A stretch of 64,000 bases of DNA from an uncultured Eubacteriales bacterium. Its GTDB lineage: Bacteria > Bacillota > Clostridia > Oscillospirales > CAG-272. The stretch's first letter is position 1. Every line of letters starts with the position of its first letter. The stretch lies in assembly GCA_900542425.1 (NCBI GenBank), contig UQNQ01000003.1, positions 62,001 through 126,000 on the forward strand, in the 5' to 3' direction. The position numbers and the translations under genes were made by a program. Shown one piece after another: positions 16,001 through 24,805 of the stretch. The notes beneath the pieces were generated by a model, which saw only the letters and a list, made by a program, of their open reading frames with translations, did not search any database and was not told the origin of the DNA.

Positions 16001-16029
16001 TTGATTTTTATTAGGATATGAGATATAAT
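16001..16029 (+). promoter_or_regulatory. Promoter of galE
   Basis: TTGATT (16001-16006) and TATAAT (16024-16029), spacing 17. Confidence 0.75.
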
Positions 16030-16082
16030 ATAAGCTCAAAATATCATTTGGTGTTGTTTTTTTGTATAGGAGGGAAATGTTT

Positions 16083-17099
16083 ATGAAGGTTTTGCTGGCA
16101 GGCGGAGCAGGATATATTGGCTCACATACCGCGGTTGAGGTTATGAAGCTGGGGCATGATATTGTAGTGGCGGATGATTTTTCCAACAGCAAGCCGGAAG
16201 CTTTGAACCGGATGAAAACCATTGCCGGACGGGATTTCCCGTTCTATCAAATTGATGTTGCTGACCGGAACGCACTGGAAAAGCTTTTCGCGGCGGAGAA
16301 GCCGGATGCGGTAATCCATTTTGCAGGGTATAAGGCCGTAGGGGAATCGGTTGAAAAACCGCTTGCTTATTACCGTAACAATTTGGATACGACACTTACC
16401 CTGCTTGAAACAATGAAAAAATATGACTGCCATCGGTTTATATTCAGTTCCTCTGCAACGGTTTACGGAGCACCTGACGAGGTGCCGATCAGAGAGACAG
16501 CGGCTGTCGGAAGATGCACCAATCCATACGGCTGGACAAAATATATGATCGAACTAATTTTAAAAGATGCAGCTGCCGCCGATGCGTCTCTTTCTGTTGT
16601 ATTGCTGCGTTATTTCAATCCGGTAGGTGCGCATGAATCTGGTCTTATCGGAGAAGATCCGCAGGGGATACCGAACAATTTAATGCCGTATATTTCGCAG
16701 GTTGCCATCGGAAAGCTTCCGTATCTTTCCGTGTTTGGGGACGATTATCCGACGAAAGACGGAACCGGCGTGCGTGATTATATTCACGTGGTCGATTTGG
16801 CGCGCGGTCATGCGTATGCGCTTGATTATGCGGCAGGGCACACGGGAACTGAAATCTTCAATCTTGGCACTGGTACGGGATACAGTGTGCTTGAGATGGT
16901 ACATGCTTTTGAAAAAGCAAACGGTGTCAAGGTACCGTTTCAGATTGCGCCGCGCCGTGCAGGAGATATTGCCGAATGTTATGCGGATGCTTCAAAATCC
17001 AAGGAGATTCTTGGTTGGCATGCAGAAAAGACGCTGGAAGATATGTGCCGGGATTCCTGGAGATGGCAAAGCCGTAATCCGAATGGCTATGACGCCTGA
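16083..17099 (+). CDS. galE: UDP-glucose 4-epimerase
   Basis: Interconverts UDP-glucose and UDP-galactose with bound NAD. The 338-residue short-chain dehydrogenase-type protein begins MKVLLAGGAGYIGSHTAVEV (Rossmann GxxGxxG), has IHFAGYKAVGESV, the catalytic SSSATVYG and YGWTKYM (Tyr-X3-Lys), and RYFNPVGAH. The ATG at 16083 is nine bases after TAGGAGGG; the ATG at 16077 is too close to it. A terminator follows at 17174. Confidence 0.97.
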   Translation: MKVLLAGGAGYIGSHTAVEVMKLGHDIVVADDFSNSKPEALNRMKTIAGRDFPFYQIDVADRNALEKLFAAEKPDAVIHFAGYKAVGESVEKPLAYYRNNLDTTLTLLETMKKYDCHRFIFSSSATVYGAPDEVPIRETAAVGRCTNPYGWTKYMIELILKDAAAADASLSVVLLRYFNPVGAHESGLIGEDPQGIPNNLMPYISQVAIGKLPYLSVFGDDYPTKDGTGVRDYIHVVDLARGHAYALDYAAGHTGTEIFNLGTGTGYSVLEMVHAFEKANGVKVPFQIAPRRAGDIAECYADASKSKEILGWHAEKTLEDMCRDSWRWQSRNPNGYDA

Positions 17100-17173
17100 A
17101 AACAAAAAGCATGATCAAAAATTGTTTTCTTTTCAGTATAGAAAAGAAACTTATGATGAATATGGATGGTCAT

Positions 17174-17210
17174 ATAAAACCCGCAGATTGATCCAATCTG
17201 CGGGTTTTAT
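17174..17210 (+). terminator. Terminator of galE (symmetrical)
   Basis: A perfect 16-base stem (17174-17189 with 17195-17210) with a five-base loop, A-rich on one side and T-rich on the other, so it could serve both strands. The 180 bases between it and the radical SAM gene show nothing recognisable. Confidence 0.8.
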
Positions 17211-17389
17211 GATTTTATGCATTTATACAATGATTGTCGGGTAAATTCTGTTGTTTTGATTATTGTCTTTTTCTTTGCAAAACAAATGTTAACGGACGGC
17301 TGCTAGAGACGAAAATTTGAGTATCTATCCTTGGAGTATTCCATTTGAGGAAAGATCAATCCGGAAAATAAGTGCTTTTCGGATATGTA

Positions 17390-17983
17390 TCAAATAAATT
17401 CTCGTACGCGCAGCTCAACGCCGATTGTGTCGGCGATATTCCGGCAGATTTCGATATCTTGGGGTGAGATGGTGGTATCGACAACGGAAAGCACGACATG
17501 TCCGACATATGGTTTTACATGTTCGGCAAATTTCAGAATGGCAGGATAGGCCGCTTTTCCGTATTGAGAATGACATATATTATCATAGGTGTCTGCATCT
17601 GCCGCATTCAGACTGATGGAAACAATATCGAAAAGTCCTGCCCAAAGGGCAGTGCTGTCTTCGCCATTGATAAGTTCTGACTGACCATTGGTGTTGATTC
17701 GAATAGGAATATCGGATATCTTACGGATATGACGGCAGACAGAAAGCATATCCGTAAGGCGTTCGGTCGGTTCTCCGTACCCGCAGAAAACAAGTTCGGA
17801 AAATGCTGACAGATCGTGATTTTCAATGGAAGTGATGGCTTCCGCTACGGTGGGCTCACGCTCAAGCCAAAGATCTCCGTAAAGAGTGTTTCCATAACTG
17901 CGCACGCAGAAATCGCAGCGATTGGAGCAACAGTTTGTCATATTGACATAAAGTCCGTCTCGGTGGGTGTAAGTAATCATCAT
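17390..17983 (-). CDS. TatD-linked radical SAM protein
   Basis: A 197-residue radical SAM enzyme with the 4Fe-4S motif CSNRCDFC (CX3CX2C) near residue 19, preceded by LYVNMTNCC. It has the SAM-binding FCGYGEPTE (GGE-like) and RINTNGQ strand. Size and position directly downstream of tatD match the short radical SAM family named for its linkage to TatD; its reaction is unknown. It is 15 bases from the end of tatD and is the last gene of the minus-strand run from 25486. Confidence 0.85.
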   Translation of the reverse strand: MMITYTHRDGLYVNMTNCCSNRCDFCVRSYGNTLYGDLWLEREPTVAEAITSIENHDLSAFSELVFCGYGEPTERLTDMLSVCRHIRKISDIPIRINTNGQSELINGEDSTALWAGLFDIVSISLNAADADTYDNICHSQYGKAAYPAILKFAEHVKPYVGHVVLSVVDTTISPQDIEICRNIADTIGVELRVREFI

Positions 17984-17998
17984 GGGTATTATTCCTTT

Positions 17999-18775
17999 TC
18001 AGAGCCGAAGACCGAATATGGTTTCGGCATTTTTTATTTCCGTATTGCAAAATTCGTTGTATTCCATGCCTATCAGTTCCGCCGCTTTTTCGGCGGTATA
18101 GTGTAAATAGCCGCTGTAATTGAGCTTCCCGCGCATCGGAACGGGAGAAAGGTATGGACAATCGGTTTCAACAAGGATTCGTTCCGGTGGTGTCGCCTGT
18201 ACGGAATCGAGTATATTTGAGGCATTTTTAAATGTGATAACACCGGAGAATGAAATATACCAGCCCATTTTTACATATTCGCGAACCAGCTCCGCCGAAA
18301 CGGAACAGCTGTGAATGATACCGTGTACGCGTCCGCGATAGGAACGAATCACATCAAACACGTCGCCGTGCGCCTCTCTGTCGTGGATAATAACAGGAAG
18401 TCCTGTTTCGGCGGCCATGTCCATTTGGGCGCGGAAAAAGCGCATCTGTGTTTTTCTGTCCGAAAAATCATAATGATAATCGAGTCCGATTTCTCCGATG
18501 GCAACGGTTTTGTCCTTTTGCAGTAGTGTGCGAAGTGTGTGCATTGCGGTGTCGCAATCACCTGCTTTGCTACATTCATGCGGGTGGATACCGGCGGATG
18601 CCCATATGTTGTTATAGGCGGCGGCAAGCGCAATACACGCTTCGGAATCGGAAAGGTCCGAGGCAACGGTGACAATGCCGCCGATATCTCCCGCGAGTGC
18701 TTCATGCAGAAGATCCGGCTTTTCACGTAGACGCTCGTCAGTATAGTGCGCATGCGTGTCGAACAGCGTTGTCAT
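17999..18775 (-). CDS. tatD: TatD-family metal-dependent hydrolase/DNase
   Basis: A 258-residue TIM-barrel hydrolase. Metal ligands are seen in FDTHAHY near the start (HxH), GEIGLDYHY (Glu), PVIIHDREAH (His), IHSCSVS (His) and VETDCPYLSP (Asp). Length is normal for the family of 3'-5' nucleases linked to DNA repair and degradation. Its ATG overlaps the metG stop in an ATGA, so it is translated together with metG, a common arrangement in Bacillota. Confidence 0.93.
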   Translation of the reverse strand: MTTLFDTHAHYTDERLREKPDLLHEALAGDIGGIVTVASDLSDSEACIALAAAYNNIWASAGIHPHECSKAGDCDTAMHTLRTLLQKDKTVAIGEIGLDYHYDFSDRKTQMRFFRAQMDMAAETGLPVIIHDREAHGDVFDVIRSYRGRVHGIIHSCSVSAELVREYVKMGWYISFSGVITFKNASNILDSVQATPPERILVETDCPYLSPVPMRGKLNYSGYLHYTAEKAAELIGMEYNEFCNTEIKNAETIFGLRL

Positions 18776-20355
18776 GAGGCATGCGCCGCCTGTTCTGCTT
18801 CCAGTTCCGCAAGTGTTTTCGCCTCGTCAAGTCGTGCAAAGAGCACGCACTGCTCCCCGACTGCAGCACCGGGACGCGTAACGCCGAACGCGGCGGCAGA
18901 GTCAAAGCTGTCATCGGGTGAGCCGATAGAAGCAAGAATCTTCTCCGCGGCGTTGGGAATGGCGGGGGATAGCAAAATCGCGGAAATCCGGAGCACTTCG
19001 AGCAGGTTGTAAAGTACGGTGCTGAGCCGTTCTTTGCGGGACTCGTCTTTCGCGAGAGCCCACGGAGTTGTTTCGTCAATGTATTTGTTAGCACGGCGCA
19101 ACAGTGTAAATACCGCATCGAGCGCATCCGCTGCATGGAACGTATCCATGTTTTCCGTGAAGCCGGTATAAGCGTTCTTTGCTGTGGCTTTCAGCTCCGC
19201 GTCCGGCCCTTCGTCGCCTGCAGGAGAAGGAATTACGCCGTCAAAATATTTTTTTGTCATTGCTACCGTTCTGGAAACGAGATTGCCAAGCGTGTTGGCA
19301 AGGTCAGTGTTGTAACGCGTGATAAAATTTTCATAAGTGATGGAACCGTCATTTTGATAAGACATCTCGGAAAGCAGGTAGTAACGAACGCCGTCCAGCC
19401 CGAAGCGTCTTATCATATCGTCCGCATAAATGACATTTCCTTTGGATTTTGACATTTTATCCGTACCGAAGAGCAGCCACGGATGCCCGAAAATCTGCTT
19501 TGGAAGAGGTTCGCCAAGTGCCATGAGGAAGATCGGCCAATAGATCGTATGGAAGCGAATGATATCCTTGCCGATAATATGCACGTCTGCCGGCCAGTAT
19601 TTATGATATTTTTCGCCGCCGCACTCTCCGTCGAAGCCGAGAGCGGTGATGTAGTTTGTCAGGGCATCAAGCCAAACGTAGACAACATGATCGGGATCAA
19701 AATCAACGGGAATTCCCCATTTGAAAGAGGAACGGGAAACACAAAGGTCCTGCAGTCCCGGAATGAGGAAATTGTTGACCATTTCCTTTTTACGAGCTTC
19801 CGGAACAATAAAATCAGGGTGTGACTCAATGTATTCCATGAGCTTATCCTGGTATTTGCTCATTTTGAAAAAATAGGCTTCCTCATGTTCGCGCGTAAGA
19901 GGACGTCCGCAGTCGGGGCAGATGCCGCCTTCTGCCTGCGTATCCGTAAAAAACGATTCACAAGGGACACAGTACCATCCCTCATAAGCGCTTTTATAGA
20001 TATCTCCCTGTTCATACAGGCGTCTGAAAATTTTCTGAACGGCCTTGACATGGTACTCGTCTGTTGTGCGTATGAAATGGTCGTAACGACAGCCAAGCAT
20101 GTCCCAGATTTCTTGAATTTGTCCCGATATACCATCCACGTATTTTTGAGGGGTGATGCCTGCTTCCTCTGCGAGAGCCTCGATTTTCTGACCATGTTCA
20201 TCGGTTCCCGTGCAGAAGAACACATCGAACCCCCGGGCGCGCTTGTAACGTGCAATCGCGTCGGCAAGTACGATTTCATACGTGTTGCCGATATGAGGCT
20301 TGCGCGACGCATAAGCGATTGCGGTTGTAATATAAAATTTTTCTTTGTTTTCCAT
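18772..20355 (-). CDS. metG: Methionyl-tRNA synthetase
   Basis: Charges tRNA-Met. The 527-residue class I synthetase has PHIGN (the HIGH motif) near residue 20. It has a zinc knuckle with CVPC and CPDCG near residues 128-150, and KMSKSKGN near residue 300. It ends shortly after the helical anticodon-binding domain and lacks the C-terminal EMAP-like tRNA-binding domain of the longer B. subtilis form. Only 53 bases separate it from nagA, so no T-box or SAM leader fits here. AAAGGAC lies upstream of the ATG. Confidence 0.96.
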   Translation of the reverse strand: MENKEKFYITTAIAYASRKPHIGNTYEIVLADAIARYKRARGFDVFFCTGTDEHGQKIEALAEEAGITPQKYVDGISGQIQEIWDMLGCRYDHFIRTTDEYHVKAVQKIFRRLYEQGDIYKSAYEGWYCVPCESFFTDTQAEGGICPDCGRPLTREHEEAYFFKMSKYQDKLMEYIESHPDFIVPEARKKEMVNNFLIPGLQDLCVSRSSFKWGIPVDFDPDHVVYVWLDALTNYITALGFDGECGGEKYHKYWPADVHIIGKDIIRFHTIYWPIFLMALGEPLPKQIFGHPWLLFGTDKMSKSKGNVIYADDMIRRFGLDGVRYYLLSEMSYQNDGSITYENFITRYNTDLANTLGNLVSRTVAMTKKYFDGVIPSPAGDEGPDAELKATAKNAYTGFTENMDTFHAADALDAVFTLLRRANKYIDETTPWALAKDESRKERLSTVLYNLLEVLRISAILLSPAIPNAAEKILASIGSPDDSFDSAAAFGVTRPGAAVGEQCVLFARLDEAKTLAELEAEQAAHAS

Positions 20356-20408
20356 TTTTCTGTATGTCCTTTCCTGACACGTGCGGCAAATGAGCCGGAC
20401 GGTTATTT

Positions 20409-21545
20409 TTATATTTTTATCCCTGCACAGAATACGGATTGAATTTCCATATCCTTTGTGCAGATAAGAAAATCCGCCCGCTTTCCGGGTTCAAGCGAGC
20501 CGCGGGAGTCGTAGATTCCTACCATCTCCGCAGGTGCTTTCGTGGCGCAGATGAGTGCGTCCTCGAATCGGATATCTGCGAACTGGGCGAGATTTTTTAC
20601 CGCGGTGAACAGGTCGAGCGCCGAGCCGACAATGGTACCGTCTGCACGTGCTGCTTTTCCGTTTGTCAGTGTGAACGGGATTCCGTTCATCCTATATTCG
20701 CCGTTTGCAAGTCCCGCAGCGGGAATAGAATCGGTAATCAGCACAAATTTGTCGCCCTGCATACGCTTTGCAGCATAAGCGATATGGATGACCGCCGGAG
20801 AAACGTGGATTCCGTCGCAGATGAATTCGGCATAGGCATCGGAGGAAAGTGCTGCGCCTGCTGCGCCCGGCGCGCGGTGAAGCATCGGCGTCATGGCATT
20901 GAACGTATGGGTAAAAGCATTTGCACCGTCTGAAAGTGCTTTTATCGCTGTGTCAAAATCCGCGTTTGTATGTCCGATACCAACGGTTCCGCCTTGTTTT
21001 CCAAAATGCTTATGGAACGCACGGATTACACCGTCTGTATCTTCTTCCGGCGCGATGGTAAGATGGGAGCGAAGCGGAAGAATCGCCTCGCAAAGCATGC
21101 GGATTTCCTCCCAGCCGGGATGCCGGATGGCGGATATTTCATGGCAGCCCGGCTTTTTGGGGCTGATATAAGGACCTTCTATATGGATTCCCGCAAAATC
21201 CGCAGTGTATTCAGCGTTTTTGATTCTTTCCACTGCCTCCCCGATTTTGGAAAGCGGAGCGGTCATAACTGTCGGAAATACGGTGGTAACACCTGATTTT
21301 GCATAAGAAAGCGAAAGGGCGGAAAGCTCCTTTTCATCGGCGTCCATGATATCGATTCCGCTTCTGCCGTGCGTGTGTACATCGATGAGTCCCGGCAGAA
21401 TATATCCGCCGTGCGCATCTATCGTGAGATCGGGGACGAGGGAAGTATCCGTGATATGATCATCTTTAAAGCAAAGCGAACCATAGGCAAAGCATCTTTT
21501 TTCGGTGTTGAAAATTTGCGCGTTTTCGATTTTTGTTATCATCAT
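20409..21545 (-). CDS. nagA: N-acetylglucosamine-6-phosphate deacetylase
   Basis: Removes acetate from GlcNAc 6-phosphate in amino-sugar recycling. The 378-residue amidohydrolase has DVHTHGRSG (metal His pair), HIEGPYISPKKPGCH (metal Glu), GHTNAD (His), FTHTFNAM (His) and VLITDSIPAAG (catalytic Asp). Two adjacent ATGs follow AAAGGAG; the first is used here and the second (21542) is equally possible. nagB is not next to it. It sits within the housekeeping run between rsmI and metG. Confidence 0.95.
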   Translation of the reverse strand: MMITKIENAQIFNTEKRCFAYGSLCFKDDHITDTSLVPDLTIDAHGGYILPGLIDVHTHGRSGIDIMDADEKELSALSLSYAKSGVTTVFPTVMTAPLSKIGEAVERIKNAEYTADFAGIHIEGPYISPKKPGCHEISAIRHPGWEEIRMLCEAILPLRSHLTIAPEEDTDGVIRAFHKHFGKQGGTVGIGHTNADFDTAIKALSDGANAFTHTFNAMTPMLHRAPGAAGAALSSDAYAEFICDGIHVSPAVIHIAYAAKRMQGDKFVLITDSIPAAGLANGEYRMNGIPFTLTNGKAARADGTIVGSALDLFTAVKNLAQFADIRFEDALICATKAPAEMVGIYDSRGSLEPGKRADFLICTKDMEIQSVFCAGIKI

Positions 21546-21553
21546 TTACTCCT

Positions 21554-22465
21554 TTAGGGATTTTTCCTGCCTTTTTTCATCACGATGTTATAGATTTCAC
21601 TCTTGCCGACACCGCGGTCTTTCGCTGTCTGTTTGATGGCGTCGCTTTTGTCCATACCACGGTCAATATAGTAATTTACATGTTGCGGCACCGTCATTTC
21701 AGCCCAGAAAGCCGTCGTGCTTTCTGTATCTTTTGCAGCACTTTCAATTACCAGTACATATTCGCCCCGAGGCGCTGTATTTTCATAGAATTCCAATGCT
21801 TCGGAAAGCGTTGTGCGGATGACTTCTTCATTGAGTTTGGTTAACTCCCGGCAAAGAGAAATTCTTCGGTTGCCAAGAGCTTTTTCAAGATCGGCCAGTG
21901 TTGTTCTCAATTTATGTGGTGCCTCGTAAAGAAGAATCGTACGCGTTTCCGATTTCAGGCGCTCAAGTGATTCGCGCCGTTCGCCGGTCGCTGTAGAAAG
22001 AAAGCCTTCAAAGACAAATTTCGCGGTAAAAAGTCCGGATATGGCAAGCGCGGATATAGCGGCGCATGGACCGGGGATGACGGAAACCGGAATCCCGCGC
22101 TCTGCACAAAGACGTACAAGGTCCTCCCCGGGATCGCTGATCCCCGGCATTCCAGCATCGGTGACAAGCGCGCATGCCTCCCCACTTTCTATGCGGGCGC
22201 AGATGATTTCTCCGCGTTCACGCTTGTTATGTTCAAAATAACTGATCATAGGCTTTTTGATCCCGTAAAAGGCAAGGAGTCTGCCGGAATTTCGCGTATC
22301 CTCCGCCGCGATAAAATCGACCTCAGAGAGAACCTTGCGCGCACGTTCCGAGAGATCCGCGAGATTGCCGATCGGCGTGCCGACAAGATATAATGTGCCT
22401 TTTTCCGTCTTGTTTTTCTGACGGTCGGGCGGATAATAGTGCTCAGGGCTTTTGATACTGCTCAT
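21554..22465 (-). CDS. rsmI: 16S rRNA 2'-O-ribose C1402 methyltransferase
   Basis: A 303-residue SAM-dependent methyltransferase of the tetrapyrrole-methylase fold. Signatures are LYLVGTPIGNLADLSERA near residue 25, AAEDTRNSGRLL, LVTDAGMPGISDPG and VIPGPCAA. The N-terminus carries about 22 extra polar residues compared with the family. Its start lies inside the end of the TrmN6-like gene (23-base overlap), so the two are coupled. It methylates the ribosome decoding site with RsmH. Confidence 0.95.
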   Translation of the reverse strand: MSSIKSPEHYYPPDRQKNKTEKGTLYLVGTPIGNLADLSERARKVLSEVDFIAAEDTRNSGRLLAFYGIKKPMISYFEHNKRERGEIICARIESGEACALVTDAGMPGISDPGEDLVRLCAERGIPVSVIPGPCAAISALAISGLFTAKFVFEGFLSTATGERRESLERLKSETRTILLYEAPHKLRTTLADLEKALGNRRISLCRELTKLNEEVIRTTLSEALEFYENTAPRGEYVLVIESAAKDTESTTAFWAEMTVPQHVNYYIDRGMDKSDAIKQTAKDRGVGKSEIYNIVMKKGRKNP

Positions 22466-23201
22466 GAAACGCTCCGTTTTCGTAAATATATTTCATGTCG
22501 TCTGTATAATTTTCATTTTTCTGTTCCATGCCCTCGCGGTAAATCATAAGAGGCTTTGTTACGAATATGCCGGGAGCACCGTGCTTTTTGGCTTCCAGCA
22601 GAACAAGGGAGGGAATATGGGAGGACGTCGGATAGACGATGGTCATGCGTTTTGGTTCCAGCCGGTTTTGTTTGCAGGCGGATATCAAATCTGTGAGTCT
22701 ATCCGGACGGTAAACGGTGTAGAATACTCCTCCGTATTTCAGATAATCGAAGGCTGCTGCTGTAAAATCCGCGATTCCTCCGTAAATTTCATGACGGGAG
22801 ATGGCGTCCATCTCATTGTCGTTTTGCTTGCCGCTATGAGAGGAAAGGTATGGGGGATTGGTAAATACTGCGCTGAATTTTCCGAAAAAAGATGGCTCTC
22901 TATGGCGGATATCAGCGCAAATCACGTCAATTTTATCGGTAAATCCGTTTTTTTCGACATTTCGGACGGCGATATCGGCGATCGGCTTTTGGATCTCGAT
23001 CGCCGTGATACGGGAAAATTTATTTCTGGCAGAGAGCAGCAGGGAAATCACGCCGGAGCCTGTGCCAAGCTCACATGCCGTTTCTTTTGGTTGCCGTCTG
23101 ATATAAGCGGAAAGCAGGTATGCGTCCGTACCGAACGCAAGCGAGCCGGGATTTTGAAACAAAGAAATATCATCGTTGATTTTTTCAGGTGTATCATTCA
23201 T
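22443..23201 (-). CDS. TrmN6-like N6-adenine methyltransferase
   Basis: A 252-residue Rossmann methyltransferase with CELGTGSGVISLLLS (SAM-binding), and NPPYLSS (the NPPY catalytic motif of N6-adenine enzymes). It also has the N-terminal QNPGSLAFGTDAYLLSAYI typical of tRNA1(Val) A37 methyltransferases of the TrmN6/YfiC group. The ATG at 23201 overlaps the end of the SpoU gene in ATGAATGA. The frame extends to 23285, but the extra 28 residues overlap the SpoU coding end and do not fit the family. It is usually paired with rsmI, as here. Confidence 0.85.
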   Translation of the reverse strand: MNDTPEKINDDISLFQNPGSLAFGTDAYLLSAYIRRQPKETACELGTGSGVISLLLSARNKFSRITAIEIQKPIADIAVRNVEKNGFTDKIDVICADIRHREPSFFGKFSAVFTNPPYLSSHSGKQNDNEMDAISRHEIYGGIADFTAAAFDYLKYGGVFYTVYRPDRLTDLISACKQNRLEPKRMTIVYPTSSHIPSLVLLEAKKHGAPGIFVTKPLMIYREGMEQKNENYTDDMKYIYENGAFHEQYQKP

Positions 23202-23988
23202 GATCTTTTTGTGTTCCTCTGTTCTGACGGAAGATTTCAAAGGCAAGAATAGAAGCCGCAGACGCTGCGGAAAGCGCTGCGCCAAAGCGTCTGCCGTAAT
23301 TCAGGGCGACGATCTTGTCGCATTGCTCCAGAACAGAACGTCCGATTCCGCGCTTTTCTCCGCCGATTACGAGCAGAACGGGATATCGGATTTCGGTATC
23401 GTAAACGGACACTGCCTCTTTTGACAGGTCTGCCGCTATCACGGAATATCCGTTTTCATGGAATCGGGCGGCGATACCGGCGGGATCTCCCATGGCAACC
23501 TCGAAAAGTTCGGAGGCACCTGCTGATGCGCGGCAGACAACGCCTGCAGCGGAAAACCAGTTTCTCGGACCGACAAGAACGCCGCATGCACCCGCAGCAT
23601 ACAGAGACCGCAGACAATATCCGAAATTATAGGGATCCTCAATGCCGTCCAGCATGACATAAAAGCCGTCTTTGCTGATTTTCAGAGCTTCGGCAGGCGG
23701 AATCGTTCTTTCGGAGCAGAGGGCAATGACACCGCCGTGCGAAGATCCGATGACCATTTTCTCGATGGTGTCGGCATCTGAAAGTTCAACAGGGAAGCCG
23801 TGCAGGATGCCTTTTTCCTTTAAAAAAGAAAGCTCCCGCATTTTATTCTTTTGTTTTTCCCTGTCAAAAAGCACTTTTTCGATTTTTCTGTCATTGATGC
23901 CGTTTTCGCGCGCTTTTATCACTGCGCGAATGGAAATCATTCCTTCCATCACGGCGGAGCTGTCAAATTTTTCGGCTTCCTTTCGCAT
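23194..23988 (-). CDS. SpoU/TrmH-family RNA 2'-O-methyltransferase
   Basis: A 264-residue SPOUT methyltransferase. Motif 1 region DGIEDPYNFGYCLRSLYAAG and motif 2 IGGEKRGI are standard. Motif 3 reads AALSAASAASIL in place of the usual SLNVSVAAGI, losing the Asn. That could change substrate or activity. The family modifies ribose 2'-OH groups in rRNA or tRNA; the exact target is not readable. The start at 23988 has only a weak ribosome binding site. Confidence 0.85.
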   Translation of the reverse strand: MRKEAEKFDSSAVMEGMISIRAVIKARENGINDRKIEKVLFDREKQKNKMRELSFLKEKGILHGFPVELSDADTIEKMVIGSSHGGVIALCSERTIPPAEALKISKDGFYVMLDGIEDPYNFGYCLRSLYAAGACGVLVGPRNWFSAAGVVCRASAGASELFEVAMGDPAGIAARFHENGYSVIAADLSKEAVSVYDTEIRYPVLLVIGGEKRGIGRSVLEQCDKIVALNYGRRFGAALSAASAASILAFEIFRQNRGTQKDHE

Positions 23989-24032
23989 GTTCGTGTCCGT
24001 CTGTTCCCGAACACGTAAGGCTTGTCCGGGAT

Positions 24033-24707
24033 TTATCCTTTTATAAAATCTTCCGCGGAGAGCAGGCGGTATAGAATCAGCGCCAGTTCTTCGCGCGTTA
24101 AAACTTGCTTCGGACGAAACGTGCCGTCCGTATATCCTATCATAATTTCAAAGTCCACCACTTTATTGGCGTTGGCCTCAAAATATGTACCGATTTCTTC
24201 AAAGTCTGAGAAATTCTCGCTTTTTCCGGCGGAAATTTCCGCTGTGCAGAGCGCTCCGAAGATATATGCGGTTTCTTCGCGCGTGATGTAATCGTAAGGA
24301 TGGAAAACATATTCGCTCTGAAGCTGCATCAGTCCGTTTGCGAGCGCTGCCCGCACATAGGGAAGAAGAGAATCCGGAATCTCATCCTCGTCGGCAAATC
24401 CGATCTCCGTTTTTTCGTATCGTTTCGGATCGATTCCAAGATAAGTGACAAGCACTTTAGCAACTTCGCCCCGGGTTACTTCCATTTCCGGATAAAAGTA
24501 TACGTTGCCGTCAATGGTATAGGTGTCCATAAGACCGAGTTCGCAAACTTTTTGAATGGCTTCATAAGCATAGCTGTCATCCGCATCACACGGCGGTACC
24601 TTTTCCGCTGAGACAAAAACACCGGAAAGAGCAGCATAGACGATTGTCAGAAGGACTGTTAAGGTAAGAAGAGCAATGCCTGCGGCAAGTGTGATTTTTT
24701 TATTCAT
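24033..24707 (-). CDS. SLH-domain surface protein
   Basis: A 224-residue protein with an N-terminal hydrophobic segment (LAAGIALLTLTVLLTIVYAAL, signal or anchor) followed by three S-layer homology repeats. The repeats are around residues 45-95 (YPEMEVTRGEVAKVL), 100-155 (HPYDYITREETAYIF) and 160-220 (GTFRPKQVLTREELALIL). SLH repeats bind pyruvylated wall polymers in Gram-positive bacteria. No other domain is present, so it may be a wall-anchored scaffold. It lies 44 bases before the SpoU gene. Confidence 0.85.
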   Translation of the reverse strand: MNKKITLAAGIALLTLTVLLTIVYAALSGVFVSAEKVPPCDADDSYAYEAIQKVCELGLMDTYTIDGNVYFYPEMEVTRGEVAKVLVTYLGIDPKRYEKTEIGFADEDEIPDSLLPYVRAALANGLMQLQSEYVFHPYDYITREETAYIFGALCTAEISAGKSENFSDFEEIGTYFEANANKVVDFEIMIGYTDGTFRPKQVLTREELALILYRLLSAEDFIKG

Positions 24708-24726
24708 ATTTCGTCGTCCTTTCGCA

Positions 24727-24756
24727 TATTATGTTTGGCTTTACTATAACATAATA
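24727..24756. promoter_or_regulatory. Inverted repeat upstream of the SLH gene
   Basis: TATTATGTT (24727-24735) and AACATAATA (24748-24756), 12-base spacer, 20-50 bases before the SLH start codon and overlapping its most AT-rich stretch. Possibly an operator; no regulator is known. Confidence 0.35.
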
Positions 24757-24805
24757 TCTGCGAAAAAACGCTCGAAGCGAGGCGGCGAAAAAGAGAACCT
24801 TTCTT

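Noticed and set aside
20356..20408. T-box or SAM leader in front of metG
   Set aside because: Only 53 bases separate metG from nagA, too short for either, and no specifier structure is seen.
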